DNA of 64,000 bases from Mesotaenium endlicherianum (GCA_009602735.1 WELA01006901.1:38231-102230); one strand, 5' to 3'. Counted from the first letter of the stretch, positions 22,951 through 34,319 are shown. The notes: generated by a model from the sequence alone, not told the origin. Numbers and translations are program-made.

Positions 22951-23893
22951 TGTAACGATCCGAGCTATTTTAGGCGTATTTGGGACGTTTTCCCAATCAC
23001 CTGAAGTACGTTATACTATTTATGATATTATTTGATAAATGATTGCATCATATTCAATTATTTGCCAGACGTGTGTGCCGATTAATTCCTGGTCGATTGG
23101 CGAAACGACCGAGATACTATTGCAAAAAGCGTCGTAACGTAACTCGACTACTTCGCAAAAGTACGACATAATTATTCATAAAGTTACTTTGATTAATTAT
23201 GAGATGATAACTTATTAAATCATTGATTAATTAAGTTGATTTGATTGTCATTAATTCGACAATGCACAATCACAGATTTCGAATTTACGACCAGTCGTTA
23301 ATACGAACAAACCGTCGTATCAAGATACGAACAAAGCGTCGTAAAGACAAATGAAACGAAATATGCAAAGTCGCTTTGCATCGACGCGGATTTGAACCCG
23401 CAACTTGTCGTTTGAAACGTCCACACCTAAACTAATTGGCCAAGTAGTTATTCGTAACTCCTGGTTCATGACGTAATTATTTGAACGCGACCCCGCAAAC
23501 AGTCGCAACTTTTCGAAAAGTCGCGAGAACGCGAAAACGCCCGTTCGGCGCGAACCGGTTTTCTGAAAACCATTGAAAAGTCTCCAAACCGCCAAACGGC
23601 GCGTTTCGAGCATTCGCCCGAATGGGACACGTCCCTTCGACCGTTTTCGTTGAACATGAACCAATGCCCTAGGTGGTGACTCGAAGCACTCCAGTGCCTC
23701 ATGTTGTGCAAGTATAAATACCTGTAGAGTCATTGTGAGTGCAACTCTCACAAGCACACACTCTACGTTACTTTACATTTTCGCTCTTTCGAGTATTCGT
23801 CGATTTGCACAATTATACAGATTTTCCTTCCACTTGAATTAAATAATCCTTGAATACCAAGGAAAGATCCTCTCGAAAAGCAAAAACGTAACA
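22951..23893 (+). repeat. 3' LTR of chromovirus 1
   Basis: It is about 97% identical to the 5' LTR over shared sequence but about 70 bp longer. The extra sequence near 23370-23425 includes ggatttgaacccgc, the reverse complement of a tRNA T-arm. A short palindromic segment lies near 23505-23525. Confidence 0.9.
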
Positions 23894-24384
23894 AAGATCT
23901 CCATGTGGCAAAAGTCAAATGTGCCATTTTTAGGTCAAAAGGACATGTGTACATTATTCTAGAAAGAGGTGGCAAGTCTTGGGATGTGTTGGGTGCCAAC
24001 ACATCAACATACACCTTCCTAGAAATTACTTCATGTAGCAAGTATATAAACAAGAGCTAGAACATAGAAAGACATTCCAGAATCACTCTTGTACTTGTCA
24101 AATTCCAGAAATATATTAACTTTCAAGAAGCCATCTCTCTTTCAAGAAGCTACCACTTGTGTTCAAATATCCTTGTCTTGAATAGATATAGTATTCTATT
24201 TTACGAAGTACTTTATCTATCTATTTCACTACAATATAAGTTGTAAGCTTCAAAAAATTCAAGCTCTAAGCTCTCTAAGATCTCCTTTTACTTTGTGCTT
24301 CCTATTTATACTTCAACTAGCGTCTTCTCTGGCAAAGTTCCTCAAGAACCTTCTACTGTGGCTCCTTCCATGTAGGTGACCTTG
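23894..24384. other. Spacer between the two chromoviruses
   Basis: This is 491 bp of pyrimidine-rich, AT-rich sequence. It has a TATATAAA-like box (about 24040) and repeated CTTTCAAGAAGC blocks. It resumes at 33275 after chromovirus 2. It looks like part of an older LTR or noncoding repeat into which both elements inserted, but that is inference. Confidence 0.4.
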
Positions 24385-25103
24385 TGTAATGAATCAGTAT
24401 ATTAGTGGATATGATATTCATTTAAATATAATAGTTAATAAGGTTCAGCCTGCTGAACTTTAGTTAATAGTCAGTCTGCTGGACTATACATAGTTATCAG
24501 TTTAATGACTCAGCCGGAAGCAGCAGGCTGAAGTCCATATAAGTCAGCTTGCTGACCCATTCTTTGACAGCCAGCTGAGTTCCGTACTCGGTAGCAGCGA
24601 ACTGCCTTGACGTACATCTAAGTACGATATGCTAGATGAATGGCCAGATGACATCCCTATGATGGATGGCTATTCGGGATGATGGGAGATGGCGATGGAT
24701 TTGGTTAACCGAGGTCCTACCAACGTGGTTAACTCCCGGGTAGGCGGTGCCATCGCACTGACCGTTGACCAGTAGACTCATTCCATGTACATATGCTAGG
24801 CATTGCTCTCAATTCGGCATTCGGAAACGAGGCCAACTCTCTTGTACAACTTACCGAGAGAGATCTGAATCCAAGGCGAGAAGCCATTGATACGCACTGT
24901 CTTCTAACCTTGCTTATGTATGAGTTTACTGATTTGCACTATTGATGCTAGTTTACTCTCATTTGATTGACGAGTATTATTCACTGCTAGTGTGTTGTCC
25001 TTGGCCGTTTAACCAGTTAACGGAAAATACCATAAAGATTACTTGCTGATATAAAGATCTTCATCAATTGTTAATCGCCTATTTCGTAAGTCAATTCATT
25101 TCA
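24385..25103 (+). repeat. 5' LTR of chromovirus 2
   Basis: It starts TGTAATGAATCAG and ends TCAATTCATTTCA. It contains repeated CAGCCTGCTGAACT/CAGTCTGCTGGACT motifs. A remnant of the same LTR family lies at 45440-45605. Confidence 0.93.
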
Positions 25104-25104
25104 G

Positions 25105-25116
25105 TGGTATCGGAGC
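25105..25116 (+). other. Primer binding site of chromovirus 2
   Basis: TGGTATCGGAGC follows the LTR after one base. It is the same variant tRNA-Met primer site as in chromovirus 1. Confidence 0.8.
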
Positions 25117-25137
25117 AGTTATCACAGTCTTCTTTGT

Positions 25138-26235
25138 ATGGTAAGGACAAGGTCTCAAACTAGCACCTCCCGAGACATGGAAAACTTGGATAACGAGAAT
25201 GTCGAAAACCAGGCGGAAAGCCATGTAGCGGGAAACCGTACCTATTCTGAAGCAGTAGCAGATACTGCAGCTAGGGAGGCTGCAGATGAGGCAGCTGCTA
25301 TTGCCGCAGTCGCAGCACAGCAAGCTGAGGAGGAGAGAGCCAGGCTAGAAGCTGAACAAGTAGCAAAGGCCGCTGAAGATACAGAAAGGAGGGAAAGACA
25401 GCCAGCTGACGAGCGCACTGTCGAGGAACTCATAGCATCAAGGGCCAATGCTTTGAACCCACCTCCTGCTGTACAACTCAATGTACCCCTAGGTCAAATA
25501 CGTGACCGACTGAATGCGGCAGGAATTGCTGCTGCAGGAGCGAGAGGGATTGTTGAGGACACTACTCAGCGAGTAGATGCCAATGCTGCTGCTGCATTTG
25601 CTAATCTACCACCCCAAAGTGTAGACTTGGGAGCATTGTTCGTTCAGATGCAGTCGCAAATGGCGACCATGTATCAGTCCCAGCAGGAGGACAAAAGAAT
25701 CATAATGTCCCTACTCCGGGACAGAGACCAACTGGGGTCTCACACCACTAGTGGTGGTGGCCGAGGGCCTAGTAAGCCCAAGCCGAAACCTCCCCAGGAA
25801 TATGATCCTGAGGGAAACAGAAAATATTACCTGATCAAGTTTCTCGCGGATGTTGAGCAGTGGCTGGAGAACTACCCAGAACTGCAAGATTACGAGAAGG
25901 TCAGGCACACCGGTGCGCTACTGAAAGGCAGTGCCGCAGACTGGTGGCTTTACTGGAAGGAAGAGCGTAAGGCTCGGCAACTCGGTGACCCTACGTGGGT
26001 AGAGTTTGTCGAGAAGTTGCATGAGAAGTTTGATGTCATCAACCAGCAGGAGAAAGCTATATATGCGATGATCTCCATGACACTGAAGCAGACCACTTCA
26101 GTTGCTGAGTTTGCTCAAAAGTTCCAGGAGAACATGATGAAGCAGCCAGATTTGCCAGAACGGTATAGGATAGCATACTTCAGGTATGGCTTGAAATCCG
26201 TGGTCACTGGTCATTTTGCTGAGAATAAAGTATGA
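25138..26235 (+). CDS. gag: Gag-like protein of chromovirus 2
   Basis: The frame has an alanine/glutamate-rich coiled N-terminal part (about residues 30-95). The retrotransposon gag core follows, with KYYLIKFLADVEQWLENY, GSAADWWLYWKEE and TWVEFVEKLHEKF. A CCHC-like knuckle (CYHCQQKGQ) lies beyond it near 26510. It is known in the family as the capsid-type protein that packages the element's RNA. Broken-element status is as stated for the whole element. Confidence 0.85.
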   Translation: MVRTRSQTSTSRDMENLDNENVENQAESHVAGNRTYSEAVADTAAREAADEAAAIAAVAAQQAEEERARLEAEQVAKAAEDTERRERQPADERTVEELIASRANALNPPPAVQLNVPLGQIRDRLNAAGIAAAGARGIVEDTTQRVDANAAAAFANLPPQSVDLGALFVQMQSQMATMYQSQQEDKRIIMSLLRDRDQLGSHTTSGGGRGPSKPKPKPPQEYDPEGNRKYYLIKFLADVEQWLENYPELQDYEKVRHTGALLKGSAADWWLYWKEERKARQLGDPTWVEFVEKLHEKFDVINQQEKAIYAMISMTLKQTTSVAEFAQKFQENMMKQPDLPERYRIAYFRYGLKSVVTGHFAENKV

Positions 26236-26508
26236 GAAACTGGCTGACTTGATCCAGGATGCTGACGCCTGAGATCAGCAGCAGTTCAATCACAAGCGCC
26301 AGAGTAACGCTTTGGTGTCTAAGATTGTCAAAAAGCCCCACGGTTCCTACAATGCAATTGAAGGAGACCAGGCTGAGGATAATCAGGGTGATGAATAAGA
26401 GTATGAGTACAATGCTATTCAGTCTAGAGGTAGAAGGGGGTCCTCTCGAGGCGGCCATGGAAGGGGTGGTGGTAGGACTAAGCCGAGACCAGCCTCAGCA
26501 AAATTCAG

Positions 26509-29500
26509 TTGCTACCATTGTCAGCAGAAAGGCCAGTACAGAGAACCGTGTCCAGTCAAGCACCTGCCCAAGGTCGAGAGAAAAGACCAGCCTTTAAAAG
26601 ACAGCAACAGTCAGTAATCCAGTCTACTGACTGTGAGGATGCTAGAGATAGTGAGTCGTTACTAGCTGCCCTCGTAGCAGGTATTATGGGTCCTGCTGAA
26701 CTGGATTCACTATGCATGCCTGACAAACAGATAAAGGAGACCATCAGTAATATAGACGTCCAGAGAGTGCACACTCTGGATGCTCTTGTTCCACCTGATG
26801 TCCAACATTTCTTTGCTACGTCAGGAGAACAATGCGAAAGTCAGGAAAAGACAGTCCCCCCTATCCTACTGCATTGCATGATTGCAGGTAGGAAGGTGAG
26901 GGCATTTGTTGACGGAGGGGCGTCACATACTTTTATCCACAAGGACTTAGTTAAGCGGCTAAGGCTGCCTACTGTCACCCAAGGGAATAGAAAAATATTC
27001 CTTGGAGATGCCTCAAGTATCCCGGGAGGAGTTATAACCAAGCCTATTGAGGTCCAGTTAGGTTCTGGCATTGCAGTTCTAACTGAAACGCTTACATTTG
27101 AGGTACTCAACACTGGCTTTTATGATCTCGTGCTAGGCAGGTCCTGGCTTAATAGACATCAAGCTGAAGTGTGTTGGAGCAGAGGTACAGTTAAAGTGAG
27201 AGGAGCCAGTGATGGGCAGACTGACTTGGCACCCACCAGTGCTCTTCCTCTTGTCCTGTGTGGATGGCAAATGAAGGAAAAGAAGAGGCTTCCAGAAGGA
27301 TGCAAGTTGCTGAATGCAATGGAGTTCGTCAAAAGCTGGAACCAGAAGGAAGACAGAATGTTCTGTCTGCTGCTAAGAGAGGTACCTCCTCAACCTGAAG
27401 AAGTGGTTGAGAAAAAGGTAAGCCCTCCGGAGCACCCTACTGCTGCAAAAATTGTTGCTCAGTACACTGATGTGTTTAACATGCCTCCAGGACTACCCCC
27501 TAAAAGGGAAGTAGATCATAGGATTGATCTATTACCTGGTAGCCAGCCACCCTGGCAACGCACTTATGGCTTGTCTTATTTGGAGAGCGAGGAGTTGAAA
27601 ACACAGATTGCAGAGCTGGAGGAAAATGGTTACATTTCTCCCAGTAAATCACCGTACGGCGCACCTATCCTATTTGTTAAGAAAAAGGATGGCAGTATGC
27701 GGATGTGTGTGGATTACAGAGCCCTGAACAGAATTACAGTAAAGAACAAGTATGCTTTACCCAGAATCGAGGACTTGCTTGATACCCTGTCTGGCGCTAA
27801 GGTGTTCAGTAAGATAGATCTCAAGAGTGGTTATCATCAAATCAGAATTGCTGAGGGGGATGAACACAAGACTGCTTTCCGCACACGTTATGGACACTAT
27901 GAGTTCAACGTGATGCCATTTGGACTGACTAATGCTCCTGCTACCTTTATGGGTGCTATGAATGACATTTTCAGACCTTATTTGGATAAGTTTGTGCAAG
28001 TTTTCCTGGATGATATTTTAATTTTCTCTAAAGATGAAGCTCAGCACACTGAACACTTAAAGAAAGTGCTGGACACTCTGCGGAAAAATCACTTGTATGC
28101 TAAAATGAGCAAGTGTGATTTCTTTAAGGAAAGTATTGAATTCTTAGGCCACGTTGTCAGTAAAGAGGGCATCAGTGTGGATCCTAAGAAAGTCCAGACC
28201 ATAAGGGACTGGCCAGTACCACAGTCTGTCTCTGAAGTTAGATCCTTCCTCGGGTTGGCTAACTACTATAGGAGATTTATTGAGAATTATTCCACAAAGG
28301 CCAGTAAACTGACTGACCTTACTAAGAAAGACATCGGGTATGTGTGGGGGGAAGAGCAGCAGGCTGCCTTCCAGACCCTTAAAGATGCCCTTTGTTCTGC
28401 CCCAGTGCTAGCCGTGTATGACCCCAGCAAACCGGTGCAGGTGGTTACTGATGCCTCTGATTTTGCCATGGGTGCTATTTTGTTGCAGCCTGCTGACAAA
28501 ACCACAAAGGATGGTAAGGTACGGCAGGAGTGGCATCCTGTGTTGTATGAGTCTATGAAATTTAATCCAGCGGAGATTAATTACTCAGTGCATGATAAAG
28601 AGCTGCTAGCTATCATTCATGTACTCAAACAGTGGAGAGCATACTTACATGGTAAAGCTTTTAAGGTGATTACAGATCATCTAGCTCTGACCCACTTTCA
28701 GAAGAAGTCCAAGCTGTCGAGGAGGGAGAACCGCTGGAGCCAGATGCTGGAGCAGTTCCAAGTCCAGATCGACTACAAACCAGGGAAGTTGAATCCTGCT
28801 GATGCACTCTCTAGAAGACCTGACTTGCAAGAAAGGAACTTTAGTCAGCATGCTGTAGATAAAGTCCTGTGTGCACTCACTTCACTAAAGGTGAAAAAGT
28901 CCTTCCTTGAACAACTTAGGAAAGCCTACCTTTCTGACCCAACATTTGAGCCCAGCCCCACTACTGGTGTGTGTCGTGCTACTGCACTCGGGTATAAGCT
29001 CAAGGGAGGGGTCTGGGTGACTGAAACCACTTCAGGCAGGCTGAAGCTGGTGATTCCTAATAACTTGGAAATAAGGTCTCTCTGACTGAGTCAAGCTCAT
29101 GACAGTCTCCTGGGTGGACATTTGGGGCAGGCCAAAACTGTTGGCAAACTGGCAAAACATTATCATTGGGAGGGGTTACCCCGGGAGGTCTTGAAATATG
29201 TCAAGTCCTGTGACCAGTGTCAGAGAAATAAGTCTCGGCACACACCACCCGGAGGTCTCTTGCAACCACTGCCCATCCCGGCTGGACGCTGGGAAACTAT
29301 ATCCATGGACTGGGTGGTCACCCTGCCACGAACTGCTAATGGGCATGATTCGATATTGGTAGTCATGGATAAATCGACAAAAATGGTCATTTTCATCCCC
29401 ACAACTGTCAAAGTAACTGCACTCGAAACAGCGAGACAGTTTTACAACCATGTAGTATGCCAACATGGGCTACCTTCTAATATCATCTCAGACAGAGACT

Positions 29501-30375
29501 CAAAATTCACCTTTAAGTTCTGGAGAGCTTTAATGGGGTCAATGGGAGTAAAACAGCTGCTCAGCACAGCAAACCACCCTCAGACTGATGGGCAGACTGA
29601 AAGAACTAATCGAGTTTTGCAGGAGGTGCTGAGAGCATATATTAACCAAAAACAAGATAATTGGGATGACCTGTTGCCTCAAATTCAGTTTGCGGTCAAC
29701 AGTGCGGTGCACGCGTCAACGGGCAAGACTCCTTTTGAACTCAGCCTGGGTAGAGTTCCTGAGTCTCCTTTAGATGTACTGGGGGAGTCTTTAACTTGCC
29801 CTGAAGGGAATGACAACCCGGTCTCCCTCCAGTTAACTCAGGAGTTTGCTGACACCCTGTCAGATTCCAATGAAACCTGCACAAGGCCCAAGAAAACCAA
29901 CAAAAATACGCTAATCAACACCGTCGTGAACTGACATTTTCCAAGGGGGATTTAGTCAAACTGCATTCTCAGCACCTGTACCTCCCTAGTGTGGTCAAGA
30001 AAAAGGTTGGCCCTGTCTGGGTCGGTCCATATTCGGTGGTACGTCGTATCGATCAGAATGCTTACAAACTGAACATGTCAGCTGAATACAAGGGTCACCC
30101 GGTCTTCAATGTCTCCTTCCTGGAACCATACATCAAAGGTGATACAACCGGGACCGGTCCTCGCTGTCCGGGACGGCGACCCTGAGGAATATGAGGTCGA
30201 TGAGATTTTAGACGCTCGCTCAGTCCGTCGATCGTCTAAATATGTCATGAAATACCTCATTCAATGGAAGGGTTACGATGCCTCTGGGGACACTTGGGTA
30301 TTTAAGGACCATTTGACCAATGCCAAAGGGGCGTTGAAACGGTTCCACCTTCAGGCCGCTGGCGTCCCTTCATAA
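26509..30375 (+). pseudogene. pol: Pol region of chromovirus 2 (protease, RT, RNase H, integrase, chromodomain), broken
   Basis: The domains are in order. The protease is at about 26900-27180 ([18 protein letters not shown]). RT is at about 27560-28300 ([37 protein letters not shown]). RNase H is at about 28430-28830 ([16 protein letters not shown]). The integrase finger and core are at about 29100-29800 (CDQCQRNKSRH, MDWVVTLPRTANGHD, ISDRDSKF, NHPQTDGQTERTNR). A post-integrase module is at about 29990-30130, and a chromodomain at about 30190-30320 (VDEILDARSVRRSSKYVMKY, IQWKGYDASGDTW). The region is not one open frame and carries a few breaks. Confidence 0.88.
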
Positions 30376-30741
30376 CTGTCATTTCAGTTGACACGGGAAG
30401 GTGACAGGCGTTCTTGTCTCCACTTAAGTTGGAGGGGAAATATATGACAGTTAGTGAGCGAGAGCGATAAAGGGACAGTTACGTGAATCCTAAGTGTCAG
30501 CATAGTGACAGAGGGGACAGCCTGGCCCACATAAAGCACTTTGAGCTGAAGGAAAAAGGGCCTCGCACAACACTACATCACTTAACTGACCCTACAACAC
30601 AATCCTACGTTTATGTTTAGCGCATCGCAACTACGTCAACTTTTAGCATTCATCCTGTAAGGTAAACAGCAGCGAATCCACTATACTAATACTAACATAC
30701 TTCTTGCAAATCCCTATGACAAAGGTCCATACCCTACTAAC

Positions 30742-31968
30742 TTGTGCCTTGGTTACATGCACAGGATGGCGCCCACCACACAAAAGGAGGACAGAAAGCG
30801 CAAGGCAGAAGAAGCCAGGAGGACAATGGAGCAATACCAGAAGGAGCTGGCGGCGACGTCCCTCACCAGGAGAGAACAAGAAAGGGTCCGCAGACAACAA
30901 GAGGCGGCAGAAGAGGCACAGAGGAAGAAGGATCAGGAAGCGGAAAACCTCAGGAAAGCTGAGGAGGAGAGACAGAAGAAACAACAAGAAGAAGCGGCAG
31001 CGGCAGAGGAGGACAAAAGGAAAAAGATTGAAGCGGTCAGACAGAAGAGCTTGGCCACTTTCAGGTATATTGTGGTGGGTGGCCAAAACTTCGATAACCT
31101 GAAGGAAGCATTGCTTGCAGCCCAGGAGATCAACAGGCTGGAACAGACAACACTGCTACAGAGCGAAGGAGCTGCAGCACTGGATAGGTACATCGAGACA
31201 CACACTGGTGTGGTCCTCTACGAAGATTATGCCAAGATGGTGGGCTATACAGCAGAGCAGGCCCGGTATCTTGCAGATGATTCAGAGGACAAGCCGGTCC
31301 CCATACCGGGAATACTGGGGGTTCAGAGACTCGTCCGGATGGTGAGCATGCGGCCCGATAGCTTTAAGGATACGGTATTCTACCTCACATTACTGCCAGC
31401 TTACAATGAAGTTGAGAGAAGGAGCTGGGAGTACTTGGCCAAGGAAGCAGGACAGCAGATGTTCTCTCCCCACTGGTTTCCGTGTAAACTGAGGAAGGCC
31501 GAGCACGAATTCCAGTACTACCAGCAGCCAACAGACTGGAGGTGGATGACCGTCACAAATAAGAAGCAGGAGTGTGACCGAGTCCAACCGGATGACTTCC
31601 ACTATGGCCTAGACGGCTATCTCATCTTACCACCTCACATTGCCCCTTGGGATCCCAGGCTGAATGGATGCCTAAGCAATATGAATGCAGAGACCAAGGA
31701 GCATAGGAGGAGGGGAAGAGACTATTTCTCTAAAGGAAAGCATGCCTTTGTCAAATGGGCAAAGAATGCAGGCCGGATAGATATCAGTAGGCTGAAGGCC
31801 AAGCAACCTCCAGCGCGCCCTAAGAAAGGGAGGTCGGTAGACTACTCCATGTCTACTAGGGAGCAGGACGACTTAGTGGACGAGACCCCTACTCTCTCCG
31901 AGGAGGAAGATGAGGAGGATGAGGAAGAAGAACAAGGCAGAGGAGAAGCATCAGCAGCAGGTACTTAG
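30742..31968 (+). CDS. Extra open reading frame of chromovirus 2, function unknown
   Basis: A 408-codon frame lies after the chromodomain and before the 3' LTR, in the sense direction. A second ATG at 30766 (MAPTTQKEDRK) is an equally good start. About residues 15-110 are almost entirely K/E/R/Q/A with a heptad feel, so a long charged coiled coil is likely. A globular middle (about 110-345) holds FRYIVVGGQNFDNLKEALLA, DSFKDTVFYLTLLPAYNEVE, FSPHWFPCKLRKAEHEFQYY and a Trp-rich stretch. The tail is basic (KQPPARPKKGRS) and then acidic (EEEDEEDEEEEQ). No signal peptide or membrane segment is visible, so it is not envelope-like. I do not recognise the family. Confidence 0.65.
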   Translation: MCLGYMHRMAPTTQKEDRKRKAEEARRTMEQYQKELAATSLTRREQERVRRQQEAAEEAQRKKDQEAENLRKAEEERQKKQQEEAAAAEEDKRKKIEAVRQKSLATFRYIVVGGQNFDNLKEALLAAQEINRLEQTTLLQSEGAAALDRYIETHTGVVLYEDYAKMVGYTAEQARYLADDSEDKPVPIPGILGVQRLVRMVSMRPDSFKDTVFYLTLLPAYNEVERRSWEYLAKEAGQQMFSPHWFPCKLRKAEHEFQYYQQPTDWRWMTVTNKKQECDRVQPDDFHYGLDGYLILPPHIAPWDPRLNGCLSNMNAETKEHRRRGRDYFSKGKHAFVKWAKNAGRIDISRLKAKQPPARPKKGRSVDYSMSTREQDDLVDETPTLSEEEDEEDEEEEQGRGEASAAGT

Positions 31969-32025
31969 GATACCCAGGGGCAGACAGGGGCGCCCCCTAA
32001 AGAACCACGATCAGGTATTTGGAAT

Positions 32026-32442
32026 GTGATCCCCGTTATGGCGACAACTGGACCCCGCGTTTGCTCCCCCAGCCCACCTGCCCAAGCAGGGGAAGAAGCT
32101 GATCTGACTATACTGGGCAGCAGACACAGGCAGAAATCCCCAGAGGACAGGAGTGCCAGAAGAGGGACACGCGGGTGGGCCAGAGGTATGCCGGCCTCCC
32201 CCTCCGCTCAGGGGCATGTACCTCTAGCCAATGTATTTCAGCATCCTAGTGGAACGCCTGTCTATGTGGGGATCAACACCCAAGTGGTTGAAGAACAGGC
32301 TACCATCCTTCGTTCTCCTCGAGGTCCTACTTTAGAGCAAACAGGGTTCTTTAGAAGGCCAGCTGACAGACCTAGAGGGCTGTCCAGATCTAGGTCCATA
32401 TCTCCGTCTCCTGATCCTGAAGCCCCAGGAACAACCCCTTAA
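32026..32442 (+). CDS. Proline/serine-rich open frame of chromovirus 2, function unknown
   Basis: A 138-codon frame sits just downstream of the extra frame. It is rich in P, S, R and G and ends RSRSISPSPDPEAPGTTP. It may be a separate product, a continuation of the upstream frame, or chance; the window gives no way to decide. Confidence 0.3.
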   Translation: MIPVMATTGPRVCSPSPPAQAGEEADLTILGSRHRQKSPEDRSARRGTRGWARGMPASPSAQGHVPLANVFQHPSGTPVYVGINTQVVEEQATILRSPRGPTLEQTGFFRRPADRPRGLSRSRSISPSPDPEAPGTTP

Positions 32443-32519
32443 GGTGACAGGCTGAGAAGACAGTCAGTAGGGGAGGCTGGTCAGGGTCAGTTCCTTTATT
32501 TAAGGCTTTTGTAGTTTAA

Positions 32520-32555
32520 TGTTGTCGAGGCGACAACAAGTTAAGTTGGAAGGAT
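32520..32555 (+). other. Hairpin and purine tract before the 3' LTR of chromovirus 2
   Basis: The 7-bp inverted repeat GTTGTCG-AGG-CGACAAC is followed by AAGTTGGAAGGAT next to the LTR. A GTCGAGGACGACAA..AAGTTGGGGG arrangement is common at this place in plant chromoviruses. Confidence 0.6.
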
Positions 32556-33274
32556 TGTAATGAATCAATATATTAGTGGATATAATATTCATTTAAATAT
32601 AATAGTTAATTAAATTCAGCCTATTGAACTTTAGTTAATAGTCAGTCTGCTGGACTTAACATAGTTATCAGTTTAATGACTCAGCCGAAAGCAGCAGGCT
32701 GAAGTCCATATAAGTTAGCTTGCTGACCCATTCTTTGACAGCCAGCAGAGTTCCGTACTCGGTAGCAGCGAACTGCCTTGACGTACACCTAAGTACGATA
32801 TGCTAGATGAATGGCCAGATGACATCCCTATAATGGATGGCGATTCGGGATGATGGGAGATGGCGGTGGATTTGGTTAACCGAGGTCCTACCAACATGGT
32901 TTACTCCCGGGTAGGCGGTGCCATTGCACTGACCGTTGAACAGTAAACTCATTCCATGTACATATGCTAGGCATTACTCTCGAGTTCGGCATTCGGAACG
33001 AGGCCAACTCTCTTGTACAGCTTACCGAGAGAGATCTGAATCCAAGGCGAGAAGCCATTGATACGCACTGTCTTCTAACCTTTCTTATGTATGAGTTTAC
33101 TGATTTGCAAAATTTATGCTAGTTTTCTCTCATTTGACTGACGAGTATTATTCACTGCTAGTGTGTTATCCTTTGCCGTTAAACCAATTAACGAAAAATA
33201 CCATAAAGATTACTTGCTGATATAAAGATCTTCATCAATTATTAATCGCCTATTTGATAAGTCGATTCATTTCA
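32556..33274 (+). repeat. 3' LTR of chromovirus 2
   Basis: It has the same 719-bp length as the 5' copy, at about 94% identity. It is followed at once by the target duplication CCTTG. Confidence 0.93.
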
Positions 33275-33989
33275 CCTTGCCTTATTGGACAAGTTAGCAT
33301 AAGCACACATATATTATCACACTCTTTAATATTCTATATTACACAATCCTCTAATCTCTCACGAAATTTCTAAAAGTTTCACGATCATCTTAGCATTATA
33401 CTTGATAATACATAGTTTGTGGAACTATTGTAATTGAGTGTCGTGATCTCGGGACTTCAATCGATAGTTTTGTCATCGGACTTGTCTTAGTTTCTAAATT
33501 GCATCTGTAAAACTTAAAAACTCATGATTTTTTCAATACTTATTCAATTGACGTGAATAAAAACCATTTTTTTTTTAAAATTGCACTCTATGCATACAAT
33601 ATGCTAGAAAAACACAAAGTACACTTTCACAACCTTATACAAGTTATGTGGCTGCCTATCCCTCAGGCCAAGAATGACCAGCATAAGCTAGGAGAATGGG
33701 TTATTTTGTATGCTACCCATATACTCTAGTACCCTTTAGACATGTTATACAAGATACTAATTGAGACCTGAGTATGCCAGTATGGTCCCCTAATCCAAGA
33801 AATTTTAGCTCAAGGAAGACCTTTAGGCAGAGTACTTTCCTACACTACAACTTACCAATGGTACTTAGAGTGTTTTTAAGCTGTGGAATTGGTTCCCACC
33901 AGGTTCAGCACATATTCTCTCAAGAAGGAATCAGCATTCACAACCCTTTTTTTCTCATTCTATTATTACTGCGAATGCTTTTCAAGTTA

Positions 33990-34140
33990 TATTCTATTAT
34001 TTTTTAGTCCAATTATTGTAATGTATACTCCTATATATGAGTTGCGTTTGCACTTGTTGAATATGCCTATAATTTGAAACATACATTATGTTGTATATAT
34101 GTTCATGAATGGAAATTTTACGCACATTTAAACTAGCAAT
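33990..34140. repeat. Degenerate repeat segment, partial copy C
   Basis: The TATGCCTATAATTTG..TATATGTTCATGAATG part resembles the end of copy B at 34625-34700, about 560 bp further on. Confidence 0.4.
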
Positions 34141-34319
34141 TTGATGAAATTGAAATTGGAAGCTGAAATGTGCATAAAACTTTCATTTGTCACATGAATC
34201 TGAAAACAAAACTAAGCTGTAGAATTTCGAAACTTTTGAGGTTCTGAGTTTCATTTTGAAGCTGTCTATATAGCAAGTAGAGTAACATTAAAAATATTGT
34301 TTTGTCTTTGTAAACCAAC

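Larger units (their letters stand above)
17016..23893 (+). mobile_element. Ty3/gypsy chromovirus 1 (LTR retrotransposon)
   Basis: The element is about 6.9 kb, bounded by TG..CA LTRs at 17016-17887 and 22951-23893. Flanking bases are aagaa and aagat, a 4-of-5 match that fits a 5-bp target duplication with one change. A tRNA-Met-like primer site follows the 5' LTR, and a purine tract precedes the 3' LTR. Internal order is gag-like region, protease, RT, RNase H, integrase, chromodomain, which is the chromovirus order of Ty3/gypsy. The pol part is one long open frame and looks whole. The gag-protease part looks broken in several places. LTR divergence counted by eye is about 3%, which suggests a young insertion, roughly one million years at usual plant rates. 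Confidence 0.93.
24385..33274 (+). mobile_element. Ty3/gypsy chromovirus 2 with an extra 3' reading frame
   Basis: The element is 8,890 bp with two LTRs of exactly 719 bp (24385-25103 and 32556-33274). It is flanked by a perfect 5-bp target duplication CCTTG (24380-24384 and 33275-33279). The order is gag with a CCHC-like knuckle, protease, RT, RNase H, integrase, chromodomain, then an extra 408-codon frame and a proline/serine-rich frame before the 3' LTR. gag-pol is broken, by roughly four breaks. The LTRs differ at about 42 of 719 positions by eye (about 6%), older than chromovirus 1. Confidence 0.95.

Noticed and set aside
30742-31968. The extra frame of chromovirus 2 as an envelope gene
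   Set aside because: It has no signal peptide, no transmembrane segment and no cysteine pattern; its composition is that of a soluble coiled-coil protein.
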